Origin: Rhynchospora pubera
Taxonomy: Eukaryota; Streptophyta; Magnoliopsida; Poales; Cyperaceae
Direction of reading: 5' to 3'
Length of the DNA: 64,000 bases
NCBI GenBank assembly: GCA_028095005.1
Contig: CM051463.1
Span: 61,108,251 to 61,172,250, forward strand
Notes under the pieces: generated by a model
Seen by the model: only the letters and a program-made list of their open reading frames with translations
What the model was told of the DNA's origin: nothing
Database searches by the model: none
Position numbers and translations under genes: made by a program
Shown here: one piece after another, positions 23,391 to 35,639 of the stretch
Numbering within the stretch: position 1 is the first letter of the stretch
How the letters are laid out: every line of letters begins with the position of its first letter

Positions 23391-25790
23391 AGAACAAGAT
23401 TAAAATAATAAAGATAGGTAATTAGAATAAATTAAGATCTCAAGAAAGCAGAAGAAAACTTAATAAGGGATGTGGGTCCTCTTAAACAGTCCAACTGAGG
23501 CACCAGCTATTGCATTTAGATATTAAATCATTTACCAAGAGTATTACAACTACAAGACGGTACAATCAATTTAAAGTTCCCATTAAGGAAAAGAAAAAAA
23601 AAACTTAACTCTCGTCCATGAAAAAAAAATCAATAGATGCACAATGAAGGTTTCGCTGTCCTGCAGTCTCAACAAACAAAACCAAACAAGAACATGGTCA
23701 GAAGAAAACAAAGAAATTGAAAAAAAAAACTATAATTCAACATAATAGGCAAATAAACGAAATGCTAATTTCTCAAAAGTGATGCATTTATAACTAAGTA
23801 TTGGATGCAGTGTCTATGATAATGCAAAGCAGACCTCCTTTTTAGGTAAAAAAAACTTTATTTATTTAACCAATCACAAATTGCAAAGAAAAATAAAGAT
23901 AAGAAAAAACAACTTTCGGGAAACCTTGTTTCGAAAAAAGTTAAAACATAACTACACAAAAAGGAGTACAGTAATTACAGAGATGCAGAAGTACAAACCG
24001 AAATCAAAGGAGGCGGGAATGCAACATTCAGCAGCGATAGCAAAATCATAGGAATCTGTCCGCACAACTGAAATTGCAAATTGGTTAACTGCACCAACAT
24101 AGAAAGATTACATTTTAAAAAAGGGTATGGTACCTGGAACTTTTCAGCACTGGCAGCTCTTCAACATCTCTTGAACACCACGATTTGGAGTAATATGTGA
24201 TAGAACAGAATCGTTATTAGAATAAAAATGCTTGTAAATTAATGAGCTATGCTGTCCTTATTAGTGTGCTTTTATTGAAAATTATTGAAAGACAAAGCAA
24301 ATGTGTCCTTATTAGTGTGCTTATTAGTGAAAATTAATGAGCTATGCTGTCCTTATTAGTGTGCTTTTATTGAAAATTATTGAAAGACAAAGCAAATGTG
24401 TAGGCACCTTGCATGGGTAACACGACCTTTGATCTATCGAAAAAATTTCAAAGTAAAAAATAAATTGATCAAAGCATGTGAGTAAGAGATAAATCTTGTA
24501 ATAGTATATATAGTAAGCAACCTACATGAACAGGTTGAGCCCAAGATGAAGTGACACATAAATTCGTGATGTACACGTGTGGCTGCCTCTTTTATTCCTG
24601 TCATCTTCTGCCATCATCAATTAAAATGCATCATATACCAGCAAGGCATCCATGAAACCCAAAGAAATAGATATTTAATATTTGAAGGTCATATGAAGAG
24701 TCAATATATCATAGGAGGATACATCCACAGTGGATATTATTGAAATATGACAAAAATCCCAATAGAGGAATACACAACCAATGTTTTGCTGGTTTGTGCT
24801 CATACAACATCAACATGCAAATTAGCTAATAATTTTGATGTGTAAGCAAGCACGGCAGAGCAGAAAGAGATTAATTACCTTGTCCTTGTCTGACGTCAGC
24901 TCCGAAACTGTCGCTGCTCTCATTTACCATATATACTCTTTGGATCCACTGTAACGAATAAGAAAAGCAAAGGAAATGAATGACATGGCATAGTAACACT
25001 TGTTATCAAAGAAGGGAAAAAAAATAGAAAGTTCCTTGCTGAATAAGCATCGGCATGGCCAATGAGTTTTGATAAAGCCATTCATGAGCTGTCAAATAAG
25101 CAGATTGTAACCAACATAAATTATTCCTTTTCAGCCAAATTTGTTTAAAAGAAAAAGAAAAGGAAAAGCAAAAACAAAAATTTCAAATTCAGATAGACAA
25201 AAAGAAAACTGTTTGACCTGTGCTAACTGGTTAGATAAGAAACTCTTAACATCAGAGCTAATAAGATTTTCTATAGATTTCTTTCAATTCATTTTAGTAG
25301 TTATCAGGACCTCAGTTCCTTAGTTCTGATTTGGTCCCTCATTTTCTGATAATAATGTGCGTAACATTGCTGCACGATTGATATTTTACAGGTAAGAAAA
25401 GACCATGTAACCCATGGTGCATGAGGATCAAAGTAAAGCTACAGTCCCCTTCCTCTTTGGTTTCAGATAAAAAATTATGCCTTCTTTTTTCTTTTGGAAA
25501 CTTTTTGAAATAAGCGTGAAAAGATGTTCCTCTTACCATGGCTGCTGCACTCCTAATTGAAGACCTGCTACAAATAAAAAAAAATGAAATATCAATCTTG
25601 AATAATCACACTTTATCATTAAACAAAAAGCTATTGAGGAATTCTGAAGCACTCAACAACACATAAAAAAATATAAAATAATACATGCTTTCTACCAGAG
25701 AATACTTTTGAAGGACAGAAGGCACAATATTTACGTAAATCGCTAAAAATGGTAAAGGGAAAAATATAAAACTGCTGGATCTTAGGGCAA
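23391..25790 (-). repeat. Foreign insert, second large copy
   Basis: Collinear with 16430-18720: the exon-like pieces AVRTDSYDFAIAAE-like (24010-24070), CSRDVEELPVLKS (about 24134-24180), the 24540-24610 piece, WIQRVYMVNESSDSFGAD (24890-24960), AHELLYQNSLG (25040-25095), and the microexon ECSSH (about 25540). A tandem duplication of about 100 bp lies at 24245-24400. Identity to the other copy is high by eye, with small indels throughout. Confidence 0.7.
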
Positions 25791-25844
25791 GTATATCATC
25801 ATTAACATTTTAAAGAAGAAAACAATGATGTAATTTGAAGAAGT

Positions 25845-26022
25845 CTAAAGTTTCATGCAGTACCCTTTTCAAAGACCCGTGAATAATCACAGTAATTAAT
25901 TCTAAGGCATCCCATTTAAGAAACGAAATACATTTCAAAGGGAAAAAATGAGGGGGAGGAAAGTTTGAGCATTCTGGGCGGAGGATGATATCAAGCACAC
26001 AAAAGGCCTCCTGACAGTTCAT
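25845..26022 (-). pseudogene. AGO4-like: AGO4-like exon 3 remnant with following intron
   Basis: The minus strand reads MNCQEAFCVLDIILRP, the AGO4 exon 3 end, but a deletion removes the QHSASQ residues found at 15708 and 8908. The following intron part (to about 25820) matches 15540-15700. It then joins foreign-insert sequence at about 25800. Confidence 0.75.
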
Positions 26023-26039
26023 TTACTGCAAAAATAAAA

Positions 26040-27800
26040 AAAATTTTGGATTACTGTTTAAACTTAACAAGTAGATAAGCAATGATGATTTCGTTCACCC
26101 AATGTTTCAACAAAGCTAGAAGCAAACAAAACATTACTAAAATAAAAAGTAATTTCAAATGAGCACAAGTTCTTAACTGCATCTGTTGGATGTACCCACA
26201 CAACAAGACAGCCAGACTCACAGAAGGTTAATATCGTAAGGTTAACAAAGTGATGATATAATTAAACACAGAAGGTTACAACATATAATATTTCTATCCG
26301 TAGTACTTGTATCCTTAAAAATTGTGGTTACATTGAACATGTAAAGATTAAATTGTACTAGGACAGATAGTAACATTTACATTAACCCAACAATTAATTC
26401 ATTAACTGTATTTTAAAGGAGAAAACAGTGGGTGTTTTTTTACTCATCTATGATGCATGTATTCCCTATAATTTAATAAATATTGAAGATATGCTGGTGC
26501 AAATCAACAAAATAACTTATCTGGATTTTCTTTTGCAGTGAGTAAGCTTAAATCTGCTTCGTGTCCATCACACAAACCATTGAAAGGCCTAAAGTAGTAG
26601 GTGAACACTAATTCTTTCATTAATCTGCAGCCTAAACAAACAAAGAAACAAACCACTTCATGATTAAAACAAAAAAAATAGGTAATTATACTAAATTGTA
26701 ATCTCACGGAAGCAGAAGAAAACTTAACTTAATAAGGAATGTGGGTCCTCTTAGACTGTCCATATGAGGTACCTGCTATTGCATTCATATTTTAAATTAT
26801 TTACCAACAGGAGTATTAGAATTACAAGACGGCACGATTTAAATTTCCAGTTAAGGGGGGAAAAAAATTTAACTCTCGTCCATGAAAAAATTCAATAGAT
26901 GCACAATGAAGGTTTCGCTGACCTGCAGTCTCAACAAACAAAACCAAAAAAATAGGTAATTATACTAAATTGTAATCTCACGGAAGTAGAAGAAAACTTA
27001 ACTTAATAAGGGATGTGGGTCCTCTTAGACTGTCCATCTGAGGTACCTGCTATTACATTCATATTTTAAATTATTTACCAACAGGAGTATTAGAATTATA
27101 AGACGGCACGATTTAAATTTCCAGTTAAGGGGGGGAAAAAACTTTAACTCTCGTCCATGAAAAAATTCAATAGATGCACAATGAAGGTTTCGCTGACCTG
27201 CAGTCTCAACAAACAAAACCAAACAAGAACATGGTCAGAAGAAAACAAAGAAATTGAAAAAAAAAACTATAATTCAACATAATAGGCAAATAAACAAAAT
27301 GCTAATTTCTCACAAGTGATGCATTTATAACTTAGTATTGGATGCAGTGTCTATGATAATGCAGATGAGACCTTTTTAGGTAAAAAAAACTTTATTTTTT
27401 TAACAACAACAAATAGCAAAGAAAAATAGAGATAACAAAAAACATCTTTCGGGAAACCTTGTTTCGAAAAAAACTAAACCATAACTACACAAAAAGGGGT
27501 ACAGTGATTATAGATACAACCCAAAATCAAAGGAGGCGGAAATCCAACATTCAGTAGCAAGAGCAAAATTGTAGGAATCTGTCCGCACAGCCAAAATTGC
27601 AAATCGGTTAACTGCACCAACATAGAAAGGTTACATTTTAAAAAGGGTATGGTACCTTGAACTTTTCAGCACTCGACAACACTGGCAGCTCTTCAACATC
27701 TCTTGAACAACATGATTTGGAGTAATATGTGATAGAATAGAATTGTGATTAGAATAAATATGCTTGTAAATTAATGAGTTATGCTGTCATTAATCGTTTA
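26040..27800 (-). repeat. Foreign insert, 3' part, with 274-bp tandem duplication
   Basis: Collinear with 15770-17280. It carries MKELVFTYYFRPFNGLCDGH (26590-26650), GCLVVWVHPTDAVKN-like text (26170-26210) and AVRTDSYNFAL-like text (about 27560-27600). The segment around 26672-26945 is repeated at 26946-27222 (the AGGTAATTATACTAAATTG motif starts each unit). Confidence 0.7.
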
Positions 27801-27879
27801 ATCTAAACAGAATAGAATGTAATCAATAACAAAAATTGTAAAATCCAAGACAAGAATTAATTAATGAATGCTAAAATAT

Positions 27880-28540
27880 ATAGCAATATAAAATCGCACG
27901 GGATACTGGTGAGAAATACTTTTTTTTTCTATGCAAGGGTTGTGTTATCCCCATTGAAACCTCCAATGAAAACCAATGTCTAACAGATGAGGTAGGGCAC
28001 ACAAATAGTTGCAAAATTAAAACTGTTTAGAGCAGCAACTAATGACTTACAAATAGTAGTCACAAAATAGATGAGAGCGATGAGTTGATACCCTGATTGA
28101 AGCAACATCCAATAAAATAGCTAAAAAGATACTACTCCTACCAAATCAGTAGCTGATAATTCCTGCAAAGAAAAGACACAACAGTACAAGTGAAAGAAAG
28201 TACAGCTGCAAAAGTACATAATAACAAGTTGCTCCAAGACTTCTTTTAAAAAAAATTAATATCAGCTAGAAGGAGAGTCAAAATTCTTACAATAGATTGC
28301 AATTCATGTGATTGTTGTCAAATTTAATTGCTTGTACTTTTTGCTGACCAACGTAAATTGTCGACCCAATCAGTGGCCTAAATGCCCTGCTCCTGAAAAT
28401 CATATATAACATATAGTTTGGCAACATAATTATTTTAAAAAATCAGATTATCTCTCTGTCCTTGTACCAGCATTGGTACCAGTTGCTGAAAACCTTTTAC
28501 TTTCAGAGGATATTTTCGAATAAAATAAAGATGTTGAATA
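27880..28540 (-). repeat. Foreign insert, proximal part, third copy
   Basis: Matches 20230-21110. It contains single copies of the ELSAADLG-type exon (here with changes, about 28085-28160) and of the RPLIGSTIYVGQQ-type segment (28335-28395). A deletion near 28290 removes the sequence that reads HASVKII in the other copies. Confidence 0.65.
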
Positions 28541-28792
28541 TATTTAACCATTTACTACTGGAGAGGTAATAAATGCTCTTTTCTTTGTTTCAGTGGTCTA
28601 TTCATTGCCCATTTATTTTGAGATTTCCTTTACTAATTCGATGAAGTAGTAAGATGTTAGGTTTCGTAACCTATAACATCGATATGGTGAACAATTTCTG
28701 ATACAAGTGATATCAATGTTATCCTTTGAATTATGTCTGAGTAAAAGACATACCGTATTTTGTTACTTCTGTCTTAGGAAAAAGCCGTTTTC

Positions 28793-28917
28793 TCTCCATC
28801 ATATGCGAAGTCCTTGTTCCCCAGCTCAGAATCATAAGTCTGCTTCATTTTATCGATAACTTTTCAACCAATTCCCTACCCAACAACTGCCCGGTCAACC
28901 TCATACTTGAGCAAAAC
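28793..28917 (-). pseudogene. AGO4-like: AGO4-like exon 2 remnant, copy D
   Basis: Starts VLLKYEVDRAVVG after an AG acceptor. A stop (TAG) and a frameshift are followed by MKQTYDSELGNKDFAYDGEK, the AGO4 N-domain motif. Homology to AGO ends at the DGEKT codons, exactly as in the copy at 21371-21503. Confidence 0.8.
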
Positions 28918-29300
28918 CTGTTTACCAAAAAAAAAAATGTTAGACATTCTGCTCAAGTATATTACAAATATACAAATACATGTCTAACATAACCAGTCAG
29001 ACAATAGTGACTGCATGCAACAGATTACCAGAGATTTGCTTGGTAGACAGCATCAGTTTGCAATTTTCAAGTTCCAATTAACCATCTCATCAACTAATAC
29101 AAATTTTGTGATTTATCAGGTGAGCAGCAAGTGTAATGGTTTACAGAGAATGCATGCAGTTGTCACAAGTCAAAACAATATCTAATACAGTGATCAACAA
29201 ATCTTGTACACAAACACAAGTATTTCTTAGGAACTGTAAAAGCAGTAATGCACACATGCACTACAAAAGTAAAGGCAAGAGACAGATTTCTTCAACTTAC

Positions 29301-29492
29301 ACTGTAGTGATAGAAAAAGTTTGAAGTGCCCTTGACATTGACAAGATAATGATTGGAGAGCAAATTGATTTTCTATCCCCGGGTTGCGAGGCTAGGTCGG
29401 GCTGCCGGAATCCTCTTAGGCTTGCTGGGCTGGGCCTGTCCCTTCATTGGTGGGGACCTAGAAGGGGACCCCTTGTCAGGTCCAGCCTTAAC
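29301..29492 (-). pseudogene. AGO4-like: AGO4-like N-terminal exon 1, copy D (5' truncated)
   Basis: The minus strand reads DKGSPSRSPPMKGQAQPSKP, then ATRG*KINLLSNHYLVNVKG and FFYHYS before a GT donor. The first 30 or so codons including ATG are missing beyond about 29492, where another fragment of the cluster is joined. TAG occurs at the same codon that is TAA in copy N1, so the RGQK glutamine was lost independently twice. Confidence 0.85.
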
Positions 29493-29509
29493 CTTGTCAG
29501 GGGTCCCTT

Positions 29510-30330
29510 AATTATATAACACGAATACAGAAATGATCAGATAGAAGCATATACATTACTATCTAGCTTAGCAGATGCTGATCTCCCAAAGTAGGAATAA
29601 AATGATATAATTAAAGACAGAAGGTTAACAAAGTGATATAATTAAAGACAGAAGGTTACAACCTATAATGTATCTATCCATAGTACTTATATCCTTAAAA
29701 ATTGTGGTCACATTGAAGATGTAAAGATTAAATTGTTCAAGGACAGATACTAACATTTACACTAGCAAGGATCGGTGGATCTTAGGGCAAGCATATCATC
29801 ATTAACCAATAGTTAATGCATTAACTGCATTTTAAAGGAGAAAACAGTGGGTGTTTTTTTACTCATCTATGATGCATGTATTCCCTATAATTTAATAAAT
29901 TTTGAAGCTATGCTGGTGCAAATCAACAAAATAACTTAACTGGATTTTTTTGTAGTGAGTAGAGCGTATATCTGCATCGTGTCCATCACACAAACCATCA
30001 AGGATTCGCTGACCTGCAGTTTCAACAAACAAAACCAAACGAGAACATGGTCAAAATAAAACAAAGAAATTGAAAAAGAAAAAACTATAATTCAACATAA
30101 TAGGCAAATAAATGAAATGCTAATTTCTCAAAAAGGATGCATTTATAACTTAGTATTGGAAGCAGTGTCTACGATCATGCAGAGCAGACCTCCTTTTTAG
30201 GTAAAAAAAACTTTATTTTTGTAACCAACCACAAATTGCAAAGAAAATAGAGATAAAAAAAATCTTTCGGGAAAACTTGTTTTGAAAAAATAGTTAGATG
30301 TAAGGTTGTGTAACCTTGGTATGGTGAACA
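29510..30330 (-). repeat. Foreign insert fragments (mosaic)
   Basis: Contains short pieces matching 20100-20200 (CTAACACG.../AGCAGATGCTGATC), then 16020-16330 and 16700-16990. It is a patchwork of the same insert in the same orientation, with a small internal duplication of GATATAATTAAAGACAGAAG near 29604 and 29635. Confidence 0.6.
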
Positions 30331-30429
30331 ATTTCTGATATAAGTGATATCAAATTTGTTATCCTTAGAATTATGTCTGAGTAAAAGACATACCTTATTT
30401 TGTTACCTCTGTCTTAGGAAAAAGCCATT

Positions 30430-30574
30430 TTCTCTCCATCATATGGTTCATTTTATCGGTAACTTTTCGACTTTACAATTTGCCTTAGGTCTGCTTCATT
30501 TTATTGATAACTTTTCGACCAATTCCCTTCCCATCAACTGCCTGGTCAACCTCATACTTGAGCAAAACCTGTTT
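30430..30574 (-). pseudogene. AGO4-like: AGO4-like exon 2 remnant, copy F
   Basis: Same rearranged exon 2 as at 10243-10390 (VLLKYEVDQAVDGKGIG then broken). About 170 bp upstream, at about 30745-30755, its intron is fused to the intron after the RKNSDLYG exon of copy E. Confidence 0.75.
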
Positions 30575-30789
30575 ACCAACAAAATAAAAATGTTAGCCAT
30601 TCTGCTCAAGTATATTACAAAATATACAAGTACATGTCTAACATAACCAGTCAGACTATAGTGACTTCATGCAACAGATTACCAGAGATTTGCTTGTAGA
30701 CAGAATAAGAACATAAGATCATAAATACATGAGCTGATCACCAGCCTTCTAACAAAAAAAAGAAAAAAATGTTGAAACAAAGACCAAAC

Positions 30790-31718
30790 CGTAGAGATCA
30801 GAAGTTTTCCTCTTAGGGATTAGACGGAGAAGAAAAAGAGGATCTCTAGCAAGATTCAAAGACTTGCTACAACATTCTTTACACTCTCACATTAGGAGGG
30901 GGCACCTTGCATATTATGCCTCTCTTCAAATACGTTCAAAGGCTGATTAATTTTCTGCACACAAGACGGAATAATACACCATATCAATAATTTAGTACAA
31001 AAAAAGCAAAGGACCTTAAAAATAATCATATATATGATCGGAACAAAACTAACCATTCCTTTCATGTTACCACATCTGATGAGGTCCCCTATGAGATATC
31101 TCACAACACAGGGGTAGAGAAGTTGACCACAGCCCACTTAGTGACAGGGCATGGTTGAATCAGCGTCTATATAAGACAAAGTAATAAATGTATTAGGAAC
31201 ATTGATTTATTTACTTGAGAACAGAAATTGCAGGATTTAAGAATATGTTTTATTAACACAATGAAATGAGTACCTTGTTGTTGAAGTTCCATCGCCCATC
31301 ACGAGGGATGAAGTCACCATTTCCTGTTTTCAGCTGTTACACCATTGTTTAATTGCAGTCAAAACAATGGTTGATCAAACTAAGATTTCTGAAGTACATG
31401 AACATTTTTCTTCTCAATTAAGAACTGGATATACATAAGTATTCTGTCAGACACAGTTAAAACATACAAAAATGTTACACTGTCAATCTACAGATTATAA
31501 AATTTTTATACATTACAAGTTTACAAATGGACAAACCTATCAATCTGAATCAAGTAAAACACAGGAAAATATAACCTTAGGTGCTGTAAAAATCTGCCAT
31601 CCACCTCGGTGAAGGTAAGAGAAATGAAAATACCACATTTACATAACATGATATCAGAATTGTAGTCCATACCCTTCAGTGCCTATATTACAACAGAATT
31701 ACAGCAGATTAGAACATC

Positions 31719-31754
<36 letters not shown>

Positions 31755-34095
31755 GCCTACATCAGTCAATATACGCATCCTTTCCTGTGGTTTCTGCCTG
31801 GATTTTTGCACTAAAAAGGCCCTCTACAATGAGTTCAGCACCTTGGTGTAACGCTGTAAAGATGCCAGGTTCCATAACTGCAAAAAAAAAAAAAAAACAC
31901 GCCTAAAGCAACAGCATCCAATAATAATATTTTGATGAAAGCATATAATTCCCATATAGTCCAAAGTAGATCAGCAATACCTCAAGTGGATAAAATGAGG
32001 GGCGCCTCGGTTTGCCAACATTGATACAAGGATAATTATCACTATACCGCAAGGTTGTATTCTTATCCTTGAAGTACTGAGATACTGTCACCTCTATTGA
32101 TTGGCCATTTCCATTCCTTTGTTTCAACATGAAGCTGAAAATAATGCACCAATTTTCGGTCCACTTTCTTTATTACAAAAAACTTTTATTCACACCAAGA
32201 AAAGAATAAATATGGTAACTTACGTCTGATCCCTGTATGGCAAGTCACTGAGGCCAACAATCTTGTATTCCTGGTTGGAGGGATGGATTCTAATTCTAAG
32301 ATTTTTTAGCATTCGGTTTGCCTGAAACAGGTATCAAAAAGTATATCAGTAAAATCCATACATACCATTTGTTTGGCAGCCACTGCCTAACTATTCTAAT
32401 GAAAAAACAAATCATAAATACCATCAATCAACAGTTCAAACTAACAAATAAAAAAAATTATGAAGAACAATTACATTCTTCCAATCTATCTGATTCGGAT
32501 GATTGACATTCTGGTTGGCCAAAAAAAAATCCACCACCGGACCAGGTTTGACAGTCATGGTGGTTGACACATCTTTAAATCATAAAAGTGAGGTTAACAG
32601 AAATACTACTAACAGCCAATGAGATATTTTATAAAGCTAGAAAACTAGAATGTAAAACAAAAACAAGTTGACAGGGATATAGATGCACGAGCAGAGCTAC
32701 TAGTTCAACAAATGGAGTAGATTAACATTGTTTACAGAGAGACCACTCTGGGTGGTACCGAAACTAGAGTGAAACCCACAACATCCCATGACACCATCTC
32801 CCAGGTCAATGAAACTGTTTGGGTGGTTGTGGAAGGACTGACGAACCAATGGACAACCCCTGCCATAGAAAGAAATCAACAAAAGTGTCATGCATAAACA
32901 GCTGTAAGCAATTGTTCTTATAAAGAGTCTTAGTTACTAATAGCTCTTAGGGCGTGTTTATTATTTTCAGTTTCTGATACTGCAACCAAACCAAACAAAA
33001 AGTCACCGAAGGACCCATTGCGTCCCATCACATTACCCCTAATCTGAATTCAGCTCAATATTGCAGAAATGGTACAATGGCAAATACACCATGCATGTCT
33101 ATCGTCATTTGAAGTAGTTTAAGCTCTTTAGAAGCATCCTACCTTAGGAGCCATGAATCATAAAAAGTAATTTAATTCCAAAGGACCCAAAATTATTTTT
33201 TATTTTCAAAACATAAATATATTTCAAAGAGAAAAAAGGGAGGGGGAAAGAATTTACGGGCATAATGAGCAGCAGATTGCTGGTGGAGGATGATATCAAG
33301 CACCCTAACGGCCTCTTGAGAGTTCTCAAACTCATGTCCCTTCATGGACTGGGTAATTACAGACATTGGCATCCTTTTACCAAAGATAAGCTCCACCGTG
33401 AATGTCTTAGTGTTGTACGGCTTACGCAATCGCTTGCGGTCACTGCCTTCAGGACTGTCACCACCAGGACTTCCGCTTGGGCTGCCCCTTCTATTCCTGT
33501 AAAGGAAAACATGGTCGGTCATTCAGGACAGGCCTAAACTGAGTGGAAAGGGAAACAATGCATCTCATCTATCAAGAGCCCATGGTTGCCGCATGACAAA
33601 GCACCAAATTATTTGTTGAGGTCATAGCAGCTTTTTAAAGGTAGAAAGCATAGAAGAGTTGAACAGAAAGGTTCCCAAACCCTTCAAACTAAAATTTTAA
33701 GCTCAGAAAACCATGTTGCTGTTATTAAAAAAGTACTAATTTACTTTGGAAAAAGAGCCCACTAACATTGCCATAATCCTTATGCGCTGACTATCTACAT
33801 CAACCTTCGAGACAAATCAAGTAACAAACAAATTCTACAGAACCTTCTTATGCCTAGATTAAGAATAAACAAAAATTAATACTACAAACCTCCCAGATGG
33901 AATATCGTCAAGCACTACAGCAAATTGATTCTTCTTTTGTGGGAGAGGCCTCAGTGCCAAGAGAGTTTTCTCTCCATCATATGCTAAGTTCTTTTTCGCT
34001 AACTCAGAACCTTGCGTCTGCTTCATTCCTTCAACAACCTTTCGCCTAATTCCCTTCCCTTTAACTAGGCTGCCATCTTCATACTTCAGTAAAAC
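30790..34095 (-). pseudogene. AGO4-like: AGO4-like argonaute, longest collinear copy E
   Basis: Exons: 33890-34095 (VLLKYEDGSLVKGKGI, LAYDGEKTLLALRPLPQKKN), about 33250-33496 (GSPSGSPGGDSPEGSDRKR, KTFTVELIFGKRMPMSVI), 32727-32859 (GCPLVRQSFHNHPNSFIDLG), 32475-32572 (VSTTMTVKPGPVVDFFLANQ), 32224-32321 (MLKNLRIRIHPSNQEYKIVG), 31981-32134 (YSDNYPCINVGKPRRPSFYP), 31761-31877, 31576-31682, 31274-31333 (LKTGNGDFIPRDGRWNFNNK), about 31055-31166, 30790-30954. This order is AGO4's N, linker and PAZ regions up to the MID start. The first six exons are open. Exon 31761-31877 has TAG at 31824-31826 in place of Gln (NSLQRA); exon 31055-31166 has a frameshift after VVNFST. Exon 1 is absent (break near 34390) and so are MID end and PIWI. 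Best candidate for residual expression of a truncated protein. Confidence 0.88.
31722..31751. repeat. (GA)n microsatellite in AGO-like intron
   Basis: Counterpart of 12262-12288. Confidence 0.9.
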
Positions 34096-34389
34096 CTGTT
34101 TACCAATATATCAAAACTTTAGCAATTCTGCTCCGATAATTCAAAAAACACAAATTCTTGTATATCTCTGTCCAGTCAGACAATAGTGATTGCATGGAAT
34201 AAAAAATTCCGAGAGACTTGCTTGTACACAGAATAAGAACACTAGATTATGAATACCAGATAATAGTAACCAACAACTATTCATGAAAATGAAAACTAAA
34301 ATAACGCTTGGATGTGATAACATAAAACTATAAATATACAAAACAACTTAAACTCGAATATTTTAAGATTCAAGTAACCATCTCATTTA

Positions 34390-35370
34390 ACTTTACAAAT
34401 GTAATTTGAAAATTAACTCAATTTCAGCTGTCCAAAATCCCATCAAAGAACACAGTACTTAATACTCGAATCTCTAAAGCTGCCAACAAACATTTATGCA
34501 AATCCACCAAATAACAACCCCCAACACTAAAAAGAAAATATACTTAACTACAATACCAAAAATATATATATACATATTACCAATTTACGAAAGAAAAGAC
34601 CCTATTTACAGCAATCTCACTGCTGAGCAGAAAAAAAACAAAATAACAACAAAATTAGAATACAGAAGTACAAACCTCATAAATTTCAAAGTAACCTAAT
34701 AATATGGCAAAATAGACTCTCAATCGAGTAAAAAGGAACCAAAAATTAGAAGAGGAGAGGCTAGACTTCGAACAAAATACAAGTTATTACCCAAATAGAC
34801 TCGGATATCTACCAGAGCGGCTTTAAAAATAGTTAGAAGAATACAGAAGCAGAAACCTCTCAAATTTCAAACTAACCTAATAATATGGCCAAAATAGACG
34901 CTCAATCGAACTAAAAGGGACCAACAAAAATTAGAAGAAAATAGAAGTTAATTTTCGCAAATAGACTTGTATACACCATAGCGGCTTTGGAAACAATTAG
35001 AAGTTGTTCTTTCTCTGGAATTTTCGTGTAAAACTCAAAATCTTCGAAATAGAAGGAAAAAAAAGGTACAAATAAAAACCGGAGTTGCTAAAACTCTAAA
35101 CCCTAGAAACCACAACTACGAAATAACTTGCAACTCCTGAGCAAAAACGACAGCATTTTCTCAGAAGCGAAACAACTTACCCGATTTCGCTTAAAATCTT
35201 TCAAAAATCGCTGATTAAACCGAAATATAAGTTGAGAAGAAAGCAAAAATGTAACCCTAGACTTGTCTAAAAAGGGGGTCAAATCCAAGTAAAAACAACA
35301 GAAATTTCTGAAAAAAATCACACGATTTTGCTCAAAATCTTTCAAAATCCTTCAAAATCGTTCAAAAACT
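34390..35370 (-). other. Upstream region of copy E: possible leader intron with internal repeat
   Basis: Homology to the other copies stops at about 34390. The stretch carries an imperfect direct repeat of about 190 bp (TTTCAAAGTAACCTAATAATA near 34684 and TTTCAAACTAACCTAATAATA near 34865). It contains AAACCCTAGAAACC at 35096 and no credible exon. If the CT/GA-rich region beyond it is a leader exon, this would be its intron. Confidence 0.4.
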
Positions 35371-35373
35371 CAC

Positions 35374-35414
35374 ATTTTCAATGGCAATACAGCCTCTCTG
35401 ACCGGACGCGTCTC

Positions 35415-35445
<31 letters not shown>

Positions 35446-35560
35446 ATCCGAAAGTTTCTCTCACTTCACCCCCTCTCTCTCTCTCTCTCGCCTTTCTTTG
35501 TCTCGAAGTATTCGACGGAGAGTTGTTGGCTTATTATTAACAGAGGAAAGAAGGTTAACG
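35374..35560 (-). promoter_or_regulatory. Candidate 5' leader exon / core promoter (GA-rich) of copy E
   Basis: Read on the minus strand, this is a GA-rich segment with two (GA)n tracts (35472-35490 and 35413-35438) ending in ATTGAAAAT and then GTGAGTTT, a good splice donor at 35372-35373. CT/GA-rich leaders followed by an intron are common in plant genes. No open frame is seen. The opposite strand could equally use the CT-rich strand as a leader for a + strand transcript. Confidence 0.35.
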
Positions 35561-35639
35561 GTCGATTACTAAATGTTAACACCGACTTGTCCAGAAGCCT
35601 TCGGTCTGAAGCAAGGACGAAACGGTCTTAATTATATCT

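Noticed and set aside
30790..34095. Annotating copy E as a functional argonaute gene
   Set aside because: TAG at 31824-31826, a frameshift after VVNFST, absence of exon 1, and absence of the MID end and PIWI argue against it.
35103..35540. Open frames of 70-80 codons on both strands
   Set aside because: Simple CT/GA repeats and AT-rich text; no protein similarity. Treated as leader or promoter sequence.
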